Below are positions 7,561 through 14,748 of a stretch of DNA of 45,126 bases, one piece after another (the stretch's first letter is position 1; the number at the start of each line of letters is the position of its first letter). A program made the position numbers and the translations under genes. The notes under the pieces are model-generated. The model did not search any database, had not been told where the DNA came from, and worked only from the letters and a program-made list of their open reading frames with translations. Source of the stretch: Streptomyces anulatus (GTDB lineage Bacteria > Actinomycetota > Actinomycetes > Streptomycetales > Streptomycetaceae); NCBI RefSeq assembly GCF_000721175.1, contig NZ_JOEZ01000057.1, forward strand, positions 1 through 45,126. Direction: 5' to 3'.

Positions 7561-8638
7561 ACTGCGGCCCTTGGGACAGGACCTGACAAAGGAATCGAGG
7601 GCGCTCGCCGAGGTATTGCGCGAGCTGTTCGAGGGACTCGGAGTCTCGGTGCGCCGGTACGCAGCACGGCGCCAACGCGACCCGGGAACGTTCTCCCGCT
7701 ACCTCAACGGCACCCGGATGCCCCCCTGGTCAGCGATCATGGACATGCTGACGGATCTCGCCGAACACCGCGGCACCACCGTCACCCCCGAGACCATCGA
7801 CTACGTGCGCGGCCTCTACGAGTCAGCCTTCGACGCCAACTCCTCACCCAAGCACGCCGCCCAGATCATCGAGCAGCAGCTGGCCGACGCGGACCACGTC
7901 TCGCGGCGCTCCAGCGTCCGCGGCGACGTCCTGGGCGACGCCCTGCTGGACCGCAAGCACCGCATCGCCGACCTGGAGGTACGCCTCAACCAGATGGAGG
8001 CGACGCTCACCGCCGAGCGCGAGCGCGCCGGCCAGCTCGCAGCCGCCCACCCCGAGGTCTCCGAACTCATGGGGGAGCGCGACGTCCTGCGCAGGGAAGT
8101 CGCCCGGCTGGGCCACGAGCTCCAGGAAGCACGGGAACAGCGGGCAGACGCGGAGGCGCGCTGCGATCTGTTGGAGCGCCAGCTCGAAGCCGTCGAGCAC
8201 CCGGCCCCACTAGCGCAGCCCATGCCGCAGCCCATGCCCAAGGTCCTCGTCGTGGACGACCAGCCCGACAACCTCCTCGCCATGACCGCCGTGCTGGAGA
8301 CACTGGACCAGGAGCTGGTCACCGTCTCCTCCGGGCGCGACGCCCTCAAGGCACTGCTCCACCATGACGACTTCGCCGTCATCATCATGGACGTGCAGAT
8401 GCCCGGGATGGACGGCTACGAGACCGCCGCCCACATCAAGCGCCGCCCCCGCAACCGGGACGTGCCGATCATCTTCCTCACCGCGATGGGTATCGACCCC
8501 GAACACACCGCCCGCGGGTACGCGGCCGGCGCGGTCGACTACATCAGCAAGCCCTTCGACCCCTGGGCCCTGCGGGCCAAGGTCGCCGTCTTCACCGAGA
8601 TCCACCTCGAACGACGCCTCAGCAACCCCGTCGGCTGA
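7553..8638 (+). CDS. HTH / coiled-coil / response-regulator receiver fusion protein
   Basis: 361 residues. Residues about 15-75 form an XRE-like helix-turn-helix (VSVRRYAARRQRDPGTFSRYLNGTRMPPW). Residues about 105-215 are a long heptad-rich coiled coil. Residues about 229-350 are a complete receiver domain with the acidic pair Asp235/Asp236, phospho-acceptor Asp280 (MDVQMPGMDGYE), Thr310 and Lys333 (SKPFDP). Receiver-last order with an N-terminal DNA-binding-like domain is the reverse of normal response regulators. No histidine kinase is in the window, so the kinase would act in trans. It is co-translated with the small membrane protein upstream. Regulation by phosphorylation of DNA binding is inferred. 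Confidence 0.75.
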   Translation: MGELRPLGQDLTKESRALAEVLRELFEGLGVSVRRYAARRQRDPGTFSRYLNGTRMPPWSAIMDMLTDLAEHRGTTVTPETIDYVRGLYESAFDANSSPKHAAQIIEQQLADADHVSRRSSVRGDVLGDALLDRKHRIADLEVRLNQMEATLTAERERAGQLAAAHPEVSELMGERDVLRREVARLGHELQEAREQRADAEARCDLLERQLEAVEHPAPLAQPMPQPMPKVLVVDDQPDNLLAMTAVLETLDQELVTVSSGRDALKALLHHDDFAVIIMDVQMPGMDGYETAAHIKRRPRNRDVPIIFLTAMGIDPEHTARGYAAGAVDYISKPFDPWALRAKVAVFTEIHLERRLSNPVG

Positions 8639-8656
8639 CCTCCGCCCTGCCCCGCA

Positions 8657-8711
8657 GTGAGCCACTCCCAGGTGTCGCGGTGCGCGACCAGGTCCATGGA
8701 GGCCACCCCGG
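8657..8711. repeat. 55-bp fragment duplicated from the gene at 25377-26348
   Basis: Bases 8657-8711 match 25654-25708 with two mismatches. At the second site the DNA is inside a minus-strand gene and encodes VDLVAHRDTWEWLTA. Here it is an isolated scrap, in the same orientation, at the very start of the zinc-finger gene, so it marks an old recombination or deletion endpoint. Confidence 0.85.
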
Positions 8712-9190
8712 AGCCGATCGTCCGCCGCTTAACGCCGGCACACGTGCTTCCCGCACAGAAGGAACCCGCCCCGGACCCGACACCCGACCGGGGCCGAAAC
8801 GTACAGCAGCAGAAGGGCGAGCCCCGCCTGTACCAACAGGTGGCGCGCGCGGACTGGTACAGCAAAACCTGCCCGCGGTGCCACGCTGGGGCCGGAAAGC
8901 CGTGCGACAACGACGACCGGGTCGGCCCCGGCCGGACGCGGCAACTTCCGCACGACGAACGCCTGCGCAGAGTCCTGCACCACAGCGACGCCCGCTCCCG
9001 GCCACCACGGCAGCGCCGGGAAAAGCGGAGCGAACAACCGGCCGGTGGCACGGCGGCCCGGACTTGGCACGCCCGGGAAGTCCGGTGCCCGAAGTGCCAG
9101 GCCCCGCCAGAGGCCCGCTGCACACCCAACGGCACGCATCGCGAACGGGTGGAGTGGGCGGCGGAGTTCACTCGCAAGCTGTGGGGCTGA
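8657..9190 (+). CDS. Double zinc-finger-like protein
   Basis: Up to 177 residues if the GTG at 8657 is used. That codon lies in a captured 55-bp fragment of another gene, so the real start may be ATG 8696 or a GTG near 8840. Two copies of one module are visible: CPRCHAGAGKPC followed by HDERLRR, and CPKCQAPPEARC followed by HRERVEW, i.e. CPxC-x7-C then H-x2-R. These resemble the short Cys3His zinc fingers common in actinobacterial phage and plasmid proteins. The linker between them is basic and disordered-looking. Nucleic-acid binding is inferred. Confidence 0.6.
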   Translation: MSHSQVSRCATRSMEATPEPIVRRLTPAHVLPAQKEPAPDPTPDRGRNVQQQKGEPRLYQQVARADWYSKTCPRCHAGAGKPCDNDDRVGPGRTRQLPHDERLRRVLHHSDARSRPPRQRREKRSEQPAGGTAARTWHAREVRCPKCQAPPEARCTPNGTHRERVEWAAEFTRKLWG

Positions 9191-9279
9191 CCTCCGGCCA
9201 TCCGAGCGGCGGGGAAGCACGCCGGGAAGCTGCGGTTCGGGCCTGTTTTTCAGGGGTCTGTCGGGCGTACGCTCCGGCC

Positions 9280-9351
9280 ATGACCACCACACCGAGCCCG
9301 CGCACCGCCCGGCAGGACCAGGATCCCGGATGGGGTGTCACCGCCTCTTGA
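9280..9351 (+). CDS. 23-residue small ORF directly before a strong hairpin
   Basis: ATG at 9280-9282 begins a 23-codon frame (MTTTPSPRTARQDQ, ending DPGWGVTAS) with its stop at 9349-9351. TACGCT at 9268-9273 is a fair -10 box and places transcription start on or next to the A of the ATG, suggesting a leaderless message. A 20-bp hairpin follows four bases after the stop. Together this makes a compact transcription unit for a tiny protein or peptide precursor. No modifying enzyme is adjacent, so a RiPP role is unsupported. A leader peptide or chance frame remains possible. Confidence 0.4.
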   Translation: MTTTPSPRTARQDQDPGWGVTAS

Positions 9352-9355
9352 ACGA

Positions 9356-9400
9356 CCGCCGCCGCGGCCCCGGAAGAGAGTTCCGGGGCCGCGGCGGCGG
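9356..9400 (+). terminator. Perfect 20-bp hairpin terminator
   Basis: Arms 9356-9375 and 9381-9400 are perfectly complementary with a GAGAG loop. It lies between the tiny ORF at 9280 and the minus-strand gene at 9471, and could end both transcripts. Confidence 0.85.
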
Positions 9401-9470
9401 CATGAGCGGGGCTACCGGCGGGTGTCCTGGACGATGGCGGTGGTGTGGCGCCCGGTCTGGAAGCGAGGTG

Positions 9471-9710
9471 TCAGTTGTACCGGGGGTCGGCGTACTTGAT
9501 CGCGCCCTGGACGGTGGAACAGGGCCACGGGCCGCCGTCACATCCCTGGCAGGTCGGGGACGTCCGGCTGCTGGGGGCGTGCAGAGCCAGCTGGCGTCCC
9601 GCGAGCTCGCGGGCCCCGCGCTCGTCACGGGAGATCTCCGGGTAGGTGGAACCGGCGATGTGCACCGCCCGGTCATACGCGGTCAGTTGCTGGTGAAGGT
9701 CCACGCTCAT
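9471..9710 (-). CDS. Small cysteine-containing hypothetical protein
   Basis: 79 residues from ATG 9710 (MSVDLHQQLTAYDRAVHIAG). A TTG at 9743 would add 11 residues. TAGGCT seven bases before the ATG could be the -10 box of a leaderless message. The N-terminal two-thirds is helical; the C-terminus carries CQGCDGGPWPC, a three-cysteine motif seen in small uncharacterised Streptomyces proteins, possibly metal-binding. Function unknown. Confidence 0.6.
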   Translation of the reverse strand: MSVDLHQQLTAYDRAVHIAGSTYPEISRDERGARELAGRQLALHAPSSRTSPTCQGCDGGPWPCSTVQGAIKYADPRYN

Positions 9711-9875
9711 GGCGGCGAGCCTATCGGGCAGCACCGAGGACAACTTCCCTCGTGACGGATCCGGCCAACCAGTCGCTTTGCGTCATCATCCGGCAACTGC
9801 CAGGCACAACGGTGCAGGTTGCGGATACATAAGAGGGTCGGAACGGGACCGAGGGCGATCCAGAGGCGGAGCGCG

Positions 9876-10085
9876 ATGCTGACCATCAACGTAGGAGTGC
9901 TGCTCGCCGTCATCGTCCTGCTGCGGCTACGCCGGCGCACGGAGTCCCGGAGCAGGAACGACGAGAAGCTGACCGTGATCATCGTGCTCGCGCTCGGCGT
10001 CGTCATCGCCCCGACCCCGCTGGGGGAGGGCATCGGCGACTTCCTGGGCCAGCTCGCCTCCGGCGTCACCGACTCCTCCCGCTGA
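9876..10085 (+). CDS. Small two-helix membrane protein
   Basis: 69 residues from ATG 9876, preceded by a purine-rich GAGGCGGAG. Helix 1 (about 2-16, LTINVGVLLAVIVLL) is followed by a strongly basic loop (RLRRRTESRSRNDEK) and helix 2 (about 32-45, TVIIVLALGVVIAPTP). The nuclease gene begins 17 bases downstream on the same strand and also has membrane helices, suggesting that both act at the membrane. Family not recognised. Confidence 0.6.
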   Translation: MLTINVGVLLAVIVLLRLRRRTESRSRNDEKLTVIIVLALGVVIAPTPLGEGIGDFLGQLASGVTDSSR

Positions 10086-10102
10086 AACCGGAGCCCGCCC
10101 CG

Positions 10103-10834
10103 ATGGCCAACCGCCGACCACCGCCCCGCCGCAGGCCCGCGGCCCGCCGCCCCGCACGCCGCAGCACCCCGTTGCGGCGCCGCCGCTCGCGCCGGCAGCA
10201 GCACCGCGACAACCAGCTGCTCCTGCTCGGGTTCGGTGCTGTCGCGGGCTTCGCGCTGGTGTGGGCGGTGATCTCCTGGCTGCTGGTGAACTGGTGGGTC
10301 ATGGTCGTACTCGGGGCCCTCGCCGCCGTCGGCGGGTCGATGTGGGTCCACCGGTACCGCCAGCAGCAGGCATGGGACCGGGTCCGGCAGCAAGCTCTGC
10401 GCTACGGTCTGCCGCAGTTGGACGCACTGCACCACCGCGACTTCGAGTACGCGATCCGCGACCTGATGCGCCGCGACGGGTGTGCCGATGCCCGGCAGAT
10501 CGGCGGTGCCGGCGACAATGGCGCCGACGTCCTGGCCACCGATCCGCTGGGCCGCTCCTGGGTCATCCAGGTGAAGCACCGCCGCGACGGTGACGGCGGC
10601 TCACCGGTCGGCACCCCGGACCTCCAGCGCGTCAACGGCACTGCCCGCCAGCTCTACGGCGCGGACGTCGTCCTGGTCGTCACCAACGGCCGCTTCTCCA
10701 CCCGCTGCGCTCCCCTCGCCGCGCAGCTCCACATGCACCTCGCCGACCGGCGCACCCTGGGAACCTGGGCGAGCGGCGGGCGCCCTTTGTGGGAGCTCCT
10801 GCCGAAGATTCCACCGCCCCGCAAGGGCCGGTAG
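10103..10834 (+). CDS. Membrane-anchored Mrr-like restriction endonuclease
   Basis: 243 residues. A very basic N-terminus (about 1-38, almost all Arg/Pro) leads to two membrane helices (about 40-75), then a PD-(D/E)xK nuclease domain of the Mrr type. Key pieces: FEYAIRDLMRRDG, GGAGDNGADVLA with Asp142, and WVIQVKH with Gln156 and Lys158. A later strand (DVVLVVTNGRFS) fits the fold. Mrr proteins cut methylated or foreign DNA. Membrane-tethered versions recur on Streptomyces mobile DNA and could act on incoming DNA or in transfer; which one applies here is not shown by the sequence. Confidence 0.8.
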   Translation: MANRRPPPRRRPAARRPARRSTPLRRRRSRRQQHRDNQLLLLGFGAVAGFALVWAVISWLLVNWWVMVVLGALAAVGGSMWVHRYRQQQAWDRVRQQALRYGLPQLDALHHRDFEYAIRDLMRRDGCADARQIGGAGDNGADVLATDPLGRSWVIQVKHRRDGDGGSPVGTPDLQRVNGTARQLYGADVVLVVTNGRFSTRCAPLAAQLHMHLADRRTLGTWASGGRPLWELLPKIPPPRKGR

Positions 10835-10904
10835 CCCAGTCACAGAACAGTAATGCGGCGGGCGGCCTGGGGGCTTTCGGGGATGTCGGCATCGCGTTCT
10901 ACTG

Positions 10905-11312
10905 TTGACTGTCAATGAGCTGGTAAGAACATGTGCCTATGAACCGGGTCAAGCACCGTCGTGCCTACGCCGCGCTCCGACACACCGTCGACGCCTCGAG
11001 GATGCATCCTGGAGCGAGTCCATCAGCGAGCGCGGTTTTCGTCTGAGCGTTGGTCTCGAAGATCAGGTGCTCAGCGTCTCCCCGAGCACGGTCATTCCTG
11101 GCCCTTCCGCACCCCGGGTTCGCTGCCGATACTCAGAGGACCGGCGCCGCCAGAACGTCAGGAACCACATTGCATGTCTCCGCGGTGACTTGCTCTCTAT
11201 CGGTCTCGACTTCGCGGACTTGTTCCCTGATGCTCTGCGGAAAGTCGTGAAAGGCGAAACCGTCACTGTCGTTGAGTACGAGCCGTCGCGAACGCCTTCC
11301 CTCACTCCATGA
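10905..11312 (+). CDS. Uncertain hypothetical protein
   Basis: 135 residues from TTG 10905. The first 70 residues look poorly protein-like; the last 60 (RYSEDRRRQNVRNHIACLRGDLLSIGLDFADLFPDALRKVV) look like a real alpha/beta end. The frame overlaps the 3' end of the IS-disrupted minus-strand gene, so one of the two must be wrong there. The start codon lies in a TTGAC-T-GTCAA palindrome (10905-10915), which could instead be an operator or -35 box. Confidence 0.3.
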   Translation: MTVNELVRTCAYEPGQAPSCLRRAPTHRRRLEDASWSESISERGFRLSVGLEDQVLSVSPSTVIPGPSAPRVRCRYSEDRRRQNVRNHIACLRGDLLSIGLDFADLFPDALRKVVKGETVTVVEYEPSRTPSLTP

Positions 11313-11764
11313 GGCCGTCCTGGGCGCGCTTGCGCTGCCCGAAAAAGACCTGCTGCGCATCCCCTGCAACCCACGCCATTGATCACCGATACACCGAATA
11401 ACACCGCGACCCGAGACCGGACCGGCTGAGCAAAACGCAGTGACCGCTCCTCTCCGATACACGCAGAAGCAGGTCAGGGTCACAGCGGCGAGTGCCCTGC
11501 GGGTTTCTGCGGCCAGGTGGCGCGGGTGGCTAGTGGTGGGCGTGGGATCGAGGTCGATCCATGAGCTGAAGGTGGTGCTGCCGTCCGGTTGCTGCTTCCC
11601 CTCGCTCTCGCGGACCATGGACCAGGTTGAGTCTCCGCGGTGCAGGTTCCAGACCTGACCGTCGTGCGTGATCAGGACTTCGCAGCCGCAGCCGAACCCG
11701 CTGTCGTCTTCCTGGTGAGCGGTGGGTTCGTGGAAGGGCCGGAACTCGGCGTCCGGGCCGAGTA

Positions 11765-12872
11765 TTTGATCAGAAACTCATGGGGTTCTCGTGCAGGACG
11801 TAGCGGACGTGCGGGCCCCCGAAGTAGCCGCGGACGATGTGCGGCTGACGCTGGCGTCTGCGGAAGAAGCGGCGGGTCTCGGCGGCGAGTTCGGCCTGAT
11901 CGCGAGCCCGGTGCTGCTTGGGCAGGCTGTGCTTGAGGTCCGCGTTGACCAACTTGTCGGGGTTCAGCTCGGGCGAGTACGGGGGCAGGAAGTGCAGCTC
12001 GATGTCGTCGGAGTGGGCGGCGAGCCAGTCGCGGAACTTCTTGGAGCGGTGGGCGGAGTGCCCGTCGACCACGAGGTGGACCTTGTGGTCGAAGTGGCCG
12101 GCGAGCCGGTCCAGGAAGCGGCACATCACCTCGGCGGTGAAGCTCTCGGCGAAGACCATGAAGTGCATCCGGCCCTTGGTGCTGATCGCCGACATCGCGT
12201 TCACCGAGAACCGGTTCCCGCTCCGCCGCACCACAGGTGTCCTACCCTTCTCACCCCAGGTACGGCCGGTGACCTGATCCGAGCGGATGCCGACCTGATC
12301 GGCGAAGAGGATCTCCCCACCGTCGGCCTTCGCCTTCGCGCGGATCTCCGGCCAGGTCTCCTGATGCCAGCGCCGGACAGCATCCGGGTCCTGACTCGAC
12401 GGCCCGCTTGTCCGGACGCTGGAAGGACAGCCCCCAACGCTTCAGGTACTTGCCCACCCCCACCTCGGTCAGCCGCACCCGGTACAGCTTCGCGATCAGC
12501 TCGCCCACCAACCGCCGCGTCCACAGCTGACCGGAAAGCCCCACGTCACAGGGCCGGTGATCGAGTACCGCCTGCCGCACCGCGGCCTGCTCGGCCTCCC
12601 CGAGCACCTGGTGCACCCCGACCGGCTTGCCACGCGGACGCATGAGCAGCGCCTCCCGTCCGCCGGCCTGCCACTTCGCCCACCACATGTCGACCGCCTT
12701 CAGCGACACCCCGAACACCGCCGCCACGTCCTCGCGGTCCCGTCCCGCCACCAGCGCGGCCACCGCCCGCAGCCGCAGGGCTTCCTGCGCCGACGGCGAC
12801 AGATGCCGCGTGTCCCCCACCAGATCGCTCACACCCGTCCAACGACCCAGAAACCAAACCTTTTCTGATCAA
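11765..12872 (-). mobile_element. IS630-family insertion sequence, 1108 bp
   Basis: The element is bounded by TA on both sides (11763-11764 and 12873-12874). Its ends are inverted copies of TTGATCAGAAA (11766-11776 and 12862-12872). TA target duplication and an adjacent DDE transposase with the PPYSPELNP motif are IS630/mariner hallmarks. The left end has one extra T, so the exact boundary may be off by one base. Its transposase is frameshifted, so it is probably immobile now. Confidence 0.9.
11770..12832 (-). pseudogene. IS630-family transposase, frameshifted
   Basis: N-terminal part from 12832 (MSDLVGDTRHLSPSAQEALR): helix-turn-helix domains (VAAVFGVSLKAVDMWWAKW, winged segment LVGELIAKLYRVRLTEVGVG). 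Around 12391-12400 one extra base shifts the frame; reading the other frame recovers DPDAVRRWHQETWPEIRAKA and FADQVGIRSDQ (first catalytic Asp). The C-terminal part has HLVVDGHSAH (second Asp) and PPYSPELNPDKL. IS630 enzymes normally have Glu where this one has Lys (NPDE versus NPDK), so both frame and active site look damaged. Total size without the shift would be about 353 residues, normal for the family. Confidence 0.85.
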
Positions 12873-13270
12873 TAGGTCATCGACAGAGGCAAGAAGTTCG
12901 TGCGCATCGGCGGGCAGTTCGACGAGCTGGGGGAGCTCCTCGAGCTCGCTGATCACCCCAGGTACGAAGCCACAGGCGAACTCAACAGCAGCAGCCACAT
13001 TTCCCAGCCGCTCACACGCAGCGTCCGCGAAGGCCGTCTCCCGGCGAGCTTCCATTCGCTCGAGGGTGGTCGTGAGGGCATGCAGGTTGGATAGCACTCC
13101 TTCGAGCTGGCCGAAGCGGCAGGTCCGACAACAGGCCCATCACCAACCGCCCGGCCCGTAGGTGGGGTTCGTACCGGGCGATCCGGCCCATGGCCCCCTC
13201 GAACGCCTCCCGGCACCGGCGGGATTTATGCTGTGACCTGCGGCCACCGTCTCCACACAACTCACGATGA

Positions 13271-14266
13271 TCAACGCTGGCTGCACCCATCTGCACACCG
13301 ACCCCGACCAGCAAGATCACTATCTACAGCTGGAGTATTAGGTGCGTCAGAGCCAATCAATTGTGCGGCGCTCAAACTGTGCTGCCATGCAGACCGGTAC
13401 TCCTGAAGTTCCACCGATCGAACCTTGATCAGAACTGCCTGAAATTCCGCTTCAATTGATCGCCGCCGGTCAATGTAGTTCAGACTGGCCTTACACCTCA
13501 CATCAGCGCTCGCCATAGCTACTTCCTTTACGCTCGGAGCACCAAGAGGGCCTTCCCCTCCAGACGGGGAGCCAGAACCGGCCCATACACCGGCTGCGGA
13601 CAGGGGATCTTTTTGCTCGTGCCCTGATTTGCGCATGCATTTGCTCCACTTACGATCCAGTTCGTGCACCGACTCGGCATCTGCCGCCTGGGCCCAAGCC
13701 TCGCTTGCCGCAGTCGCGACGGGGTCTTTCGCGTAGACCCAATCCATGTGCAACCTCTTGCGTGCCAGATCTCTACAACCAGGGCCGTCCACAGATTCAC
13801 CTGTAAACGCATTCATCGTGGCTCGGTCTACTAGAGCAAGTCTCTTCTTGCTGCGTAAACTCCATTCATATTCTTCGAGGCGTGTAATTCCTGCAGGCGG
13901 AGGCAATTGATACCCATATGTGGCCGCAACGGTTGCGTTGCTGATGCCATATCTGCGCTCATTGACTGGGCGGGCCACACCTGGAGATTTAGAGAGTTTC
14001 GGCCAATCCATATTGCGCTGACGCATACACTTTACCGCTTCAACATTTTCTGCCCGCGCCAGCAAATTTCGCCCTTCGGGGCTCAGGCTATACGAATCAA
14101 GGGGCAGCATGAACGCGTGATCCTCAGGCTTAGACCGACCTTCTACCACGGAGGCCGAAGTTGGGCCATGGCGCCCAACCCCTTGAGTCTCGGAACAACC
14201 CGAAATAAGCATAAACGCCATTACGGCAATTGGAGCAGTTCCAAATCTTCGATAATTGTCTTTCAT
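13271..14266 (-). CDS. Lipoprotein with conserved four-cysteine domain (paralogue of 24245-25147)
   Basis: 331 residues from ATG 14266; AAGGGGA lies 8 bases upstream, whereas the ATG at 14275 has no room for a ribosome site. Signal peptide with lipobox ISGC (MAFMLISGC|SETQ). The mature protein contains blocks shared in order with the product of 24245-25147: F-LP then KCM, ERRYGI-(x8)-GY, CRDL, KWSKCMRKS-(x4)-DPL, and ASADVRCK followed by a charged helix. The cysteines are probably disulfide-bonded outside the cell. A small secreted protein gene lies directly upstream, separated by a terminator. AT content is higher than in neighbours. Function unknown; an immunity or sensor role is only a hypothesis. 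Confidence 0.75.
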   Translation of the reverse strand: MKDNYRRFGTAPIAVMAFMLISGCSETQGVGRHGPTSASVVEGRSKPEDHAFMLPLDSYSLSPEGRNLLARAENVEAVKCMRQRNMDWPKLSKSPGVARPVNERRYGISNATVAATYGYQLPPPAGITRLEEYEWSLRSKKRLALVDRATMNAFTGESVDGPGCRDLARKRLHMDWVYAKDPVATAASEAWAQAADAESVHELDRKWSKCMRKSGHEQKDPLSAAGVWAGSGSPSGGEGPLGAPSVKEVAMASADVRCKASLNYIDRRRSIEAEFQAVLIKVRSVELQEYRSAWQHSLSAAQLIGSDAPNTPAVDSDLAGRGRCADGCSQR

Positions 14267-14294
14267 AAATTTCATCCCCTTGCGCTCCGGGCCC

Positions 14295-14335
14295 GACGGT
14301 TGGGGCCGCGAGATTATCTCGCGGCCCCAACCGTC
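14295..14335 (-). terminator. Perfect 20-bp hairpin between secreted protein and lipoprotein genes
   Basis: Arms 14295-14314 and 14316-14335 are fully complementary; the strict loop is one base, so the real loop is the central TTA region. It sits 9 bases after the stop of the secreted-protein gene and upstream of the lipoprotein gene on the same strand, so it may attenuate rather than end transcription. Confidence 0.85.
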
Positions 14336-14343
14336 CACGTCGA

Positions 14344-14748
14344 CTACATGGGACATGCCGAGTTGTTCCAGAAGCAGTGCGAGGACAGCTTGTCGTTTGT
14401 AAGGGAGGACAGCTGGTGGAGTGTCGCACCCGACCACGCCGTGGTCTGATTCCCGGTGTAGTTTTCATTGGTGAAAAGTTCTACATTTGTGTCTGGATCG
14501 AGATTCTTCACTGAGGTGACACTGTTGTTTATCGATACGCTCGTGCCGTAGTAGGTTCCTGTATACGACGGCTTGCTGTAAAGCGTGTCATAAACAATCC
14601 CTCTCGCACTGGCGTCTCGGTAGAGACAGACTTCGCCGCCGTTCGAAGACTGGCATGAACCGTCATAGGAAGCCGCGCCTGCAGGCGTGGCGAATGCCAT
14701 GACGCCAAGGGCGGCGGCTACGGTGGCAATCAACTGGGCTTTACGCAT
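14344..14748 (-). CDS. Secreted beta/gamma-crystallin-like (peptidase inhibitor I36-type) protein
   Basis: 134 residues from ATG 14748, with GAGGGG seven bases upstream. Clear signal peptide cleaved after PAGA (about residue 25). The mature 109 residues show the crystallin-like pattern: EVCLYRD, then Y, NNSVTSVKN, a second strand set (NVELFTNENYTG) and LTNDKLSS. Four cysteines suggest disulfides. Members of this group include Streptomyces metalloprotease inhibitors (family I36), but most are uncharacterised. It forms a cassette with the downstream lipoprotein gene. Confidence 0.7.
   Translation of the reverse strand: MRKAQLIATVAAALGVMAFATPAGAASYDGSCQSSNGGEVCLYRDASARGIVYDTLYSKPSYTGTYYGTSVSINNSVTSVKNLDPDTNVELFTNENYTGNQTTAWSGATLHQLSSLTNDKLSSHCFWNNSACPM

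Larger units (their letters stand above)
11133..13097 (-). pseudogene. Gene of unknown function split by an IS630-type element
   Basis: The 5' part runs from GTG 13097 to 12873 (MLSNLHALTTTLERMEARRE, ending LLASVDDL). The 3' part resumes at 11764. Joining them after removing the element and one TA gives an uninterrupted reading through SVDDL-LGPDAEF, then FGCGCEVLITHDGQVWNLHRG. The frame stays open to 11133, but residues after about CFCVYRR look less convincing and overlap a plus-strand frame, so the true stop is unsure. The product would have been roughly 200-285 residues: a helical N-terminus and a small beta-rich Cys-containing domain. Family unknown. Confidence 0.75.
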
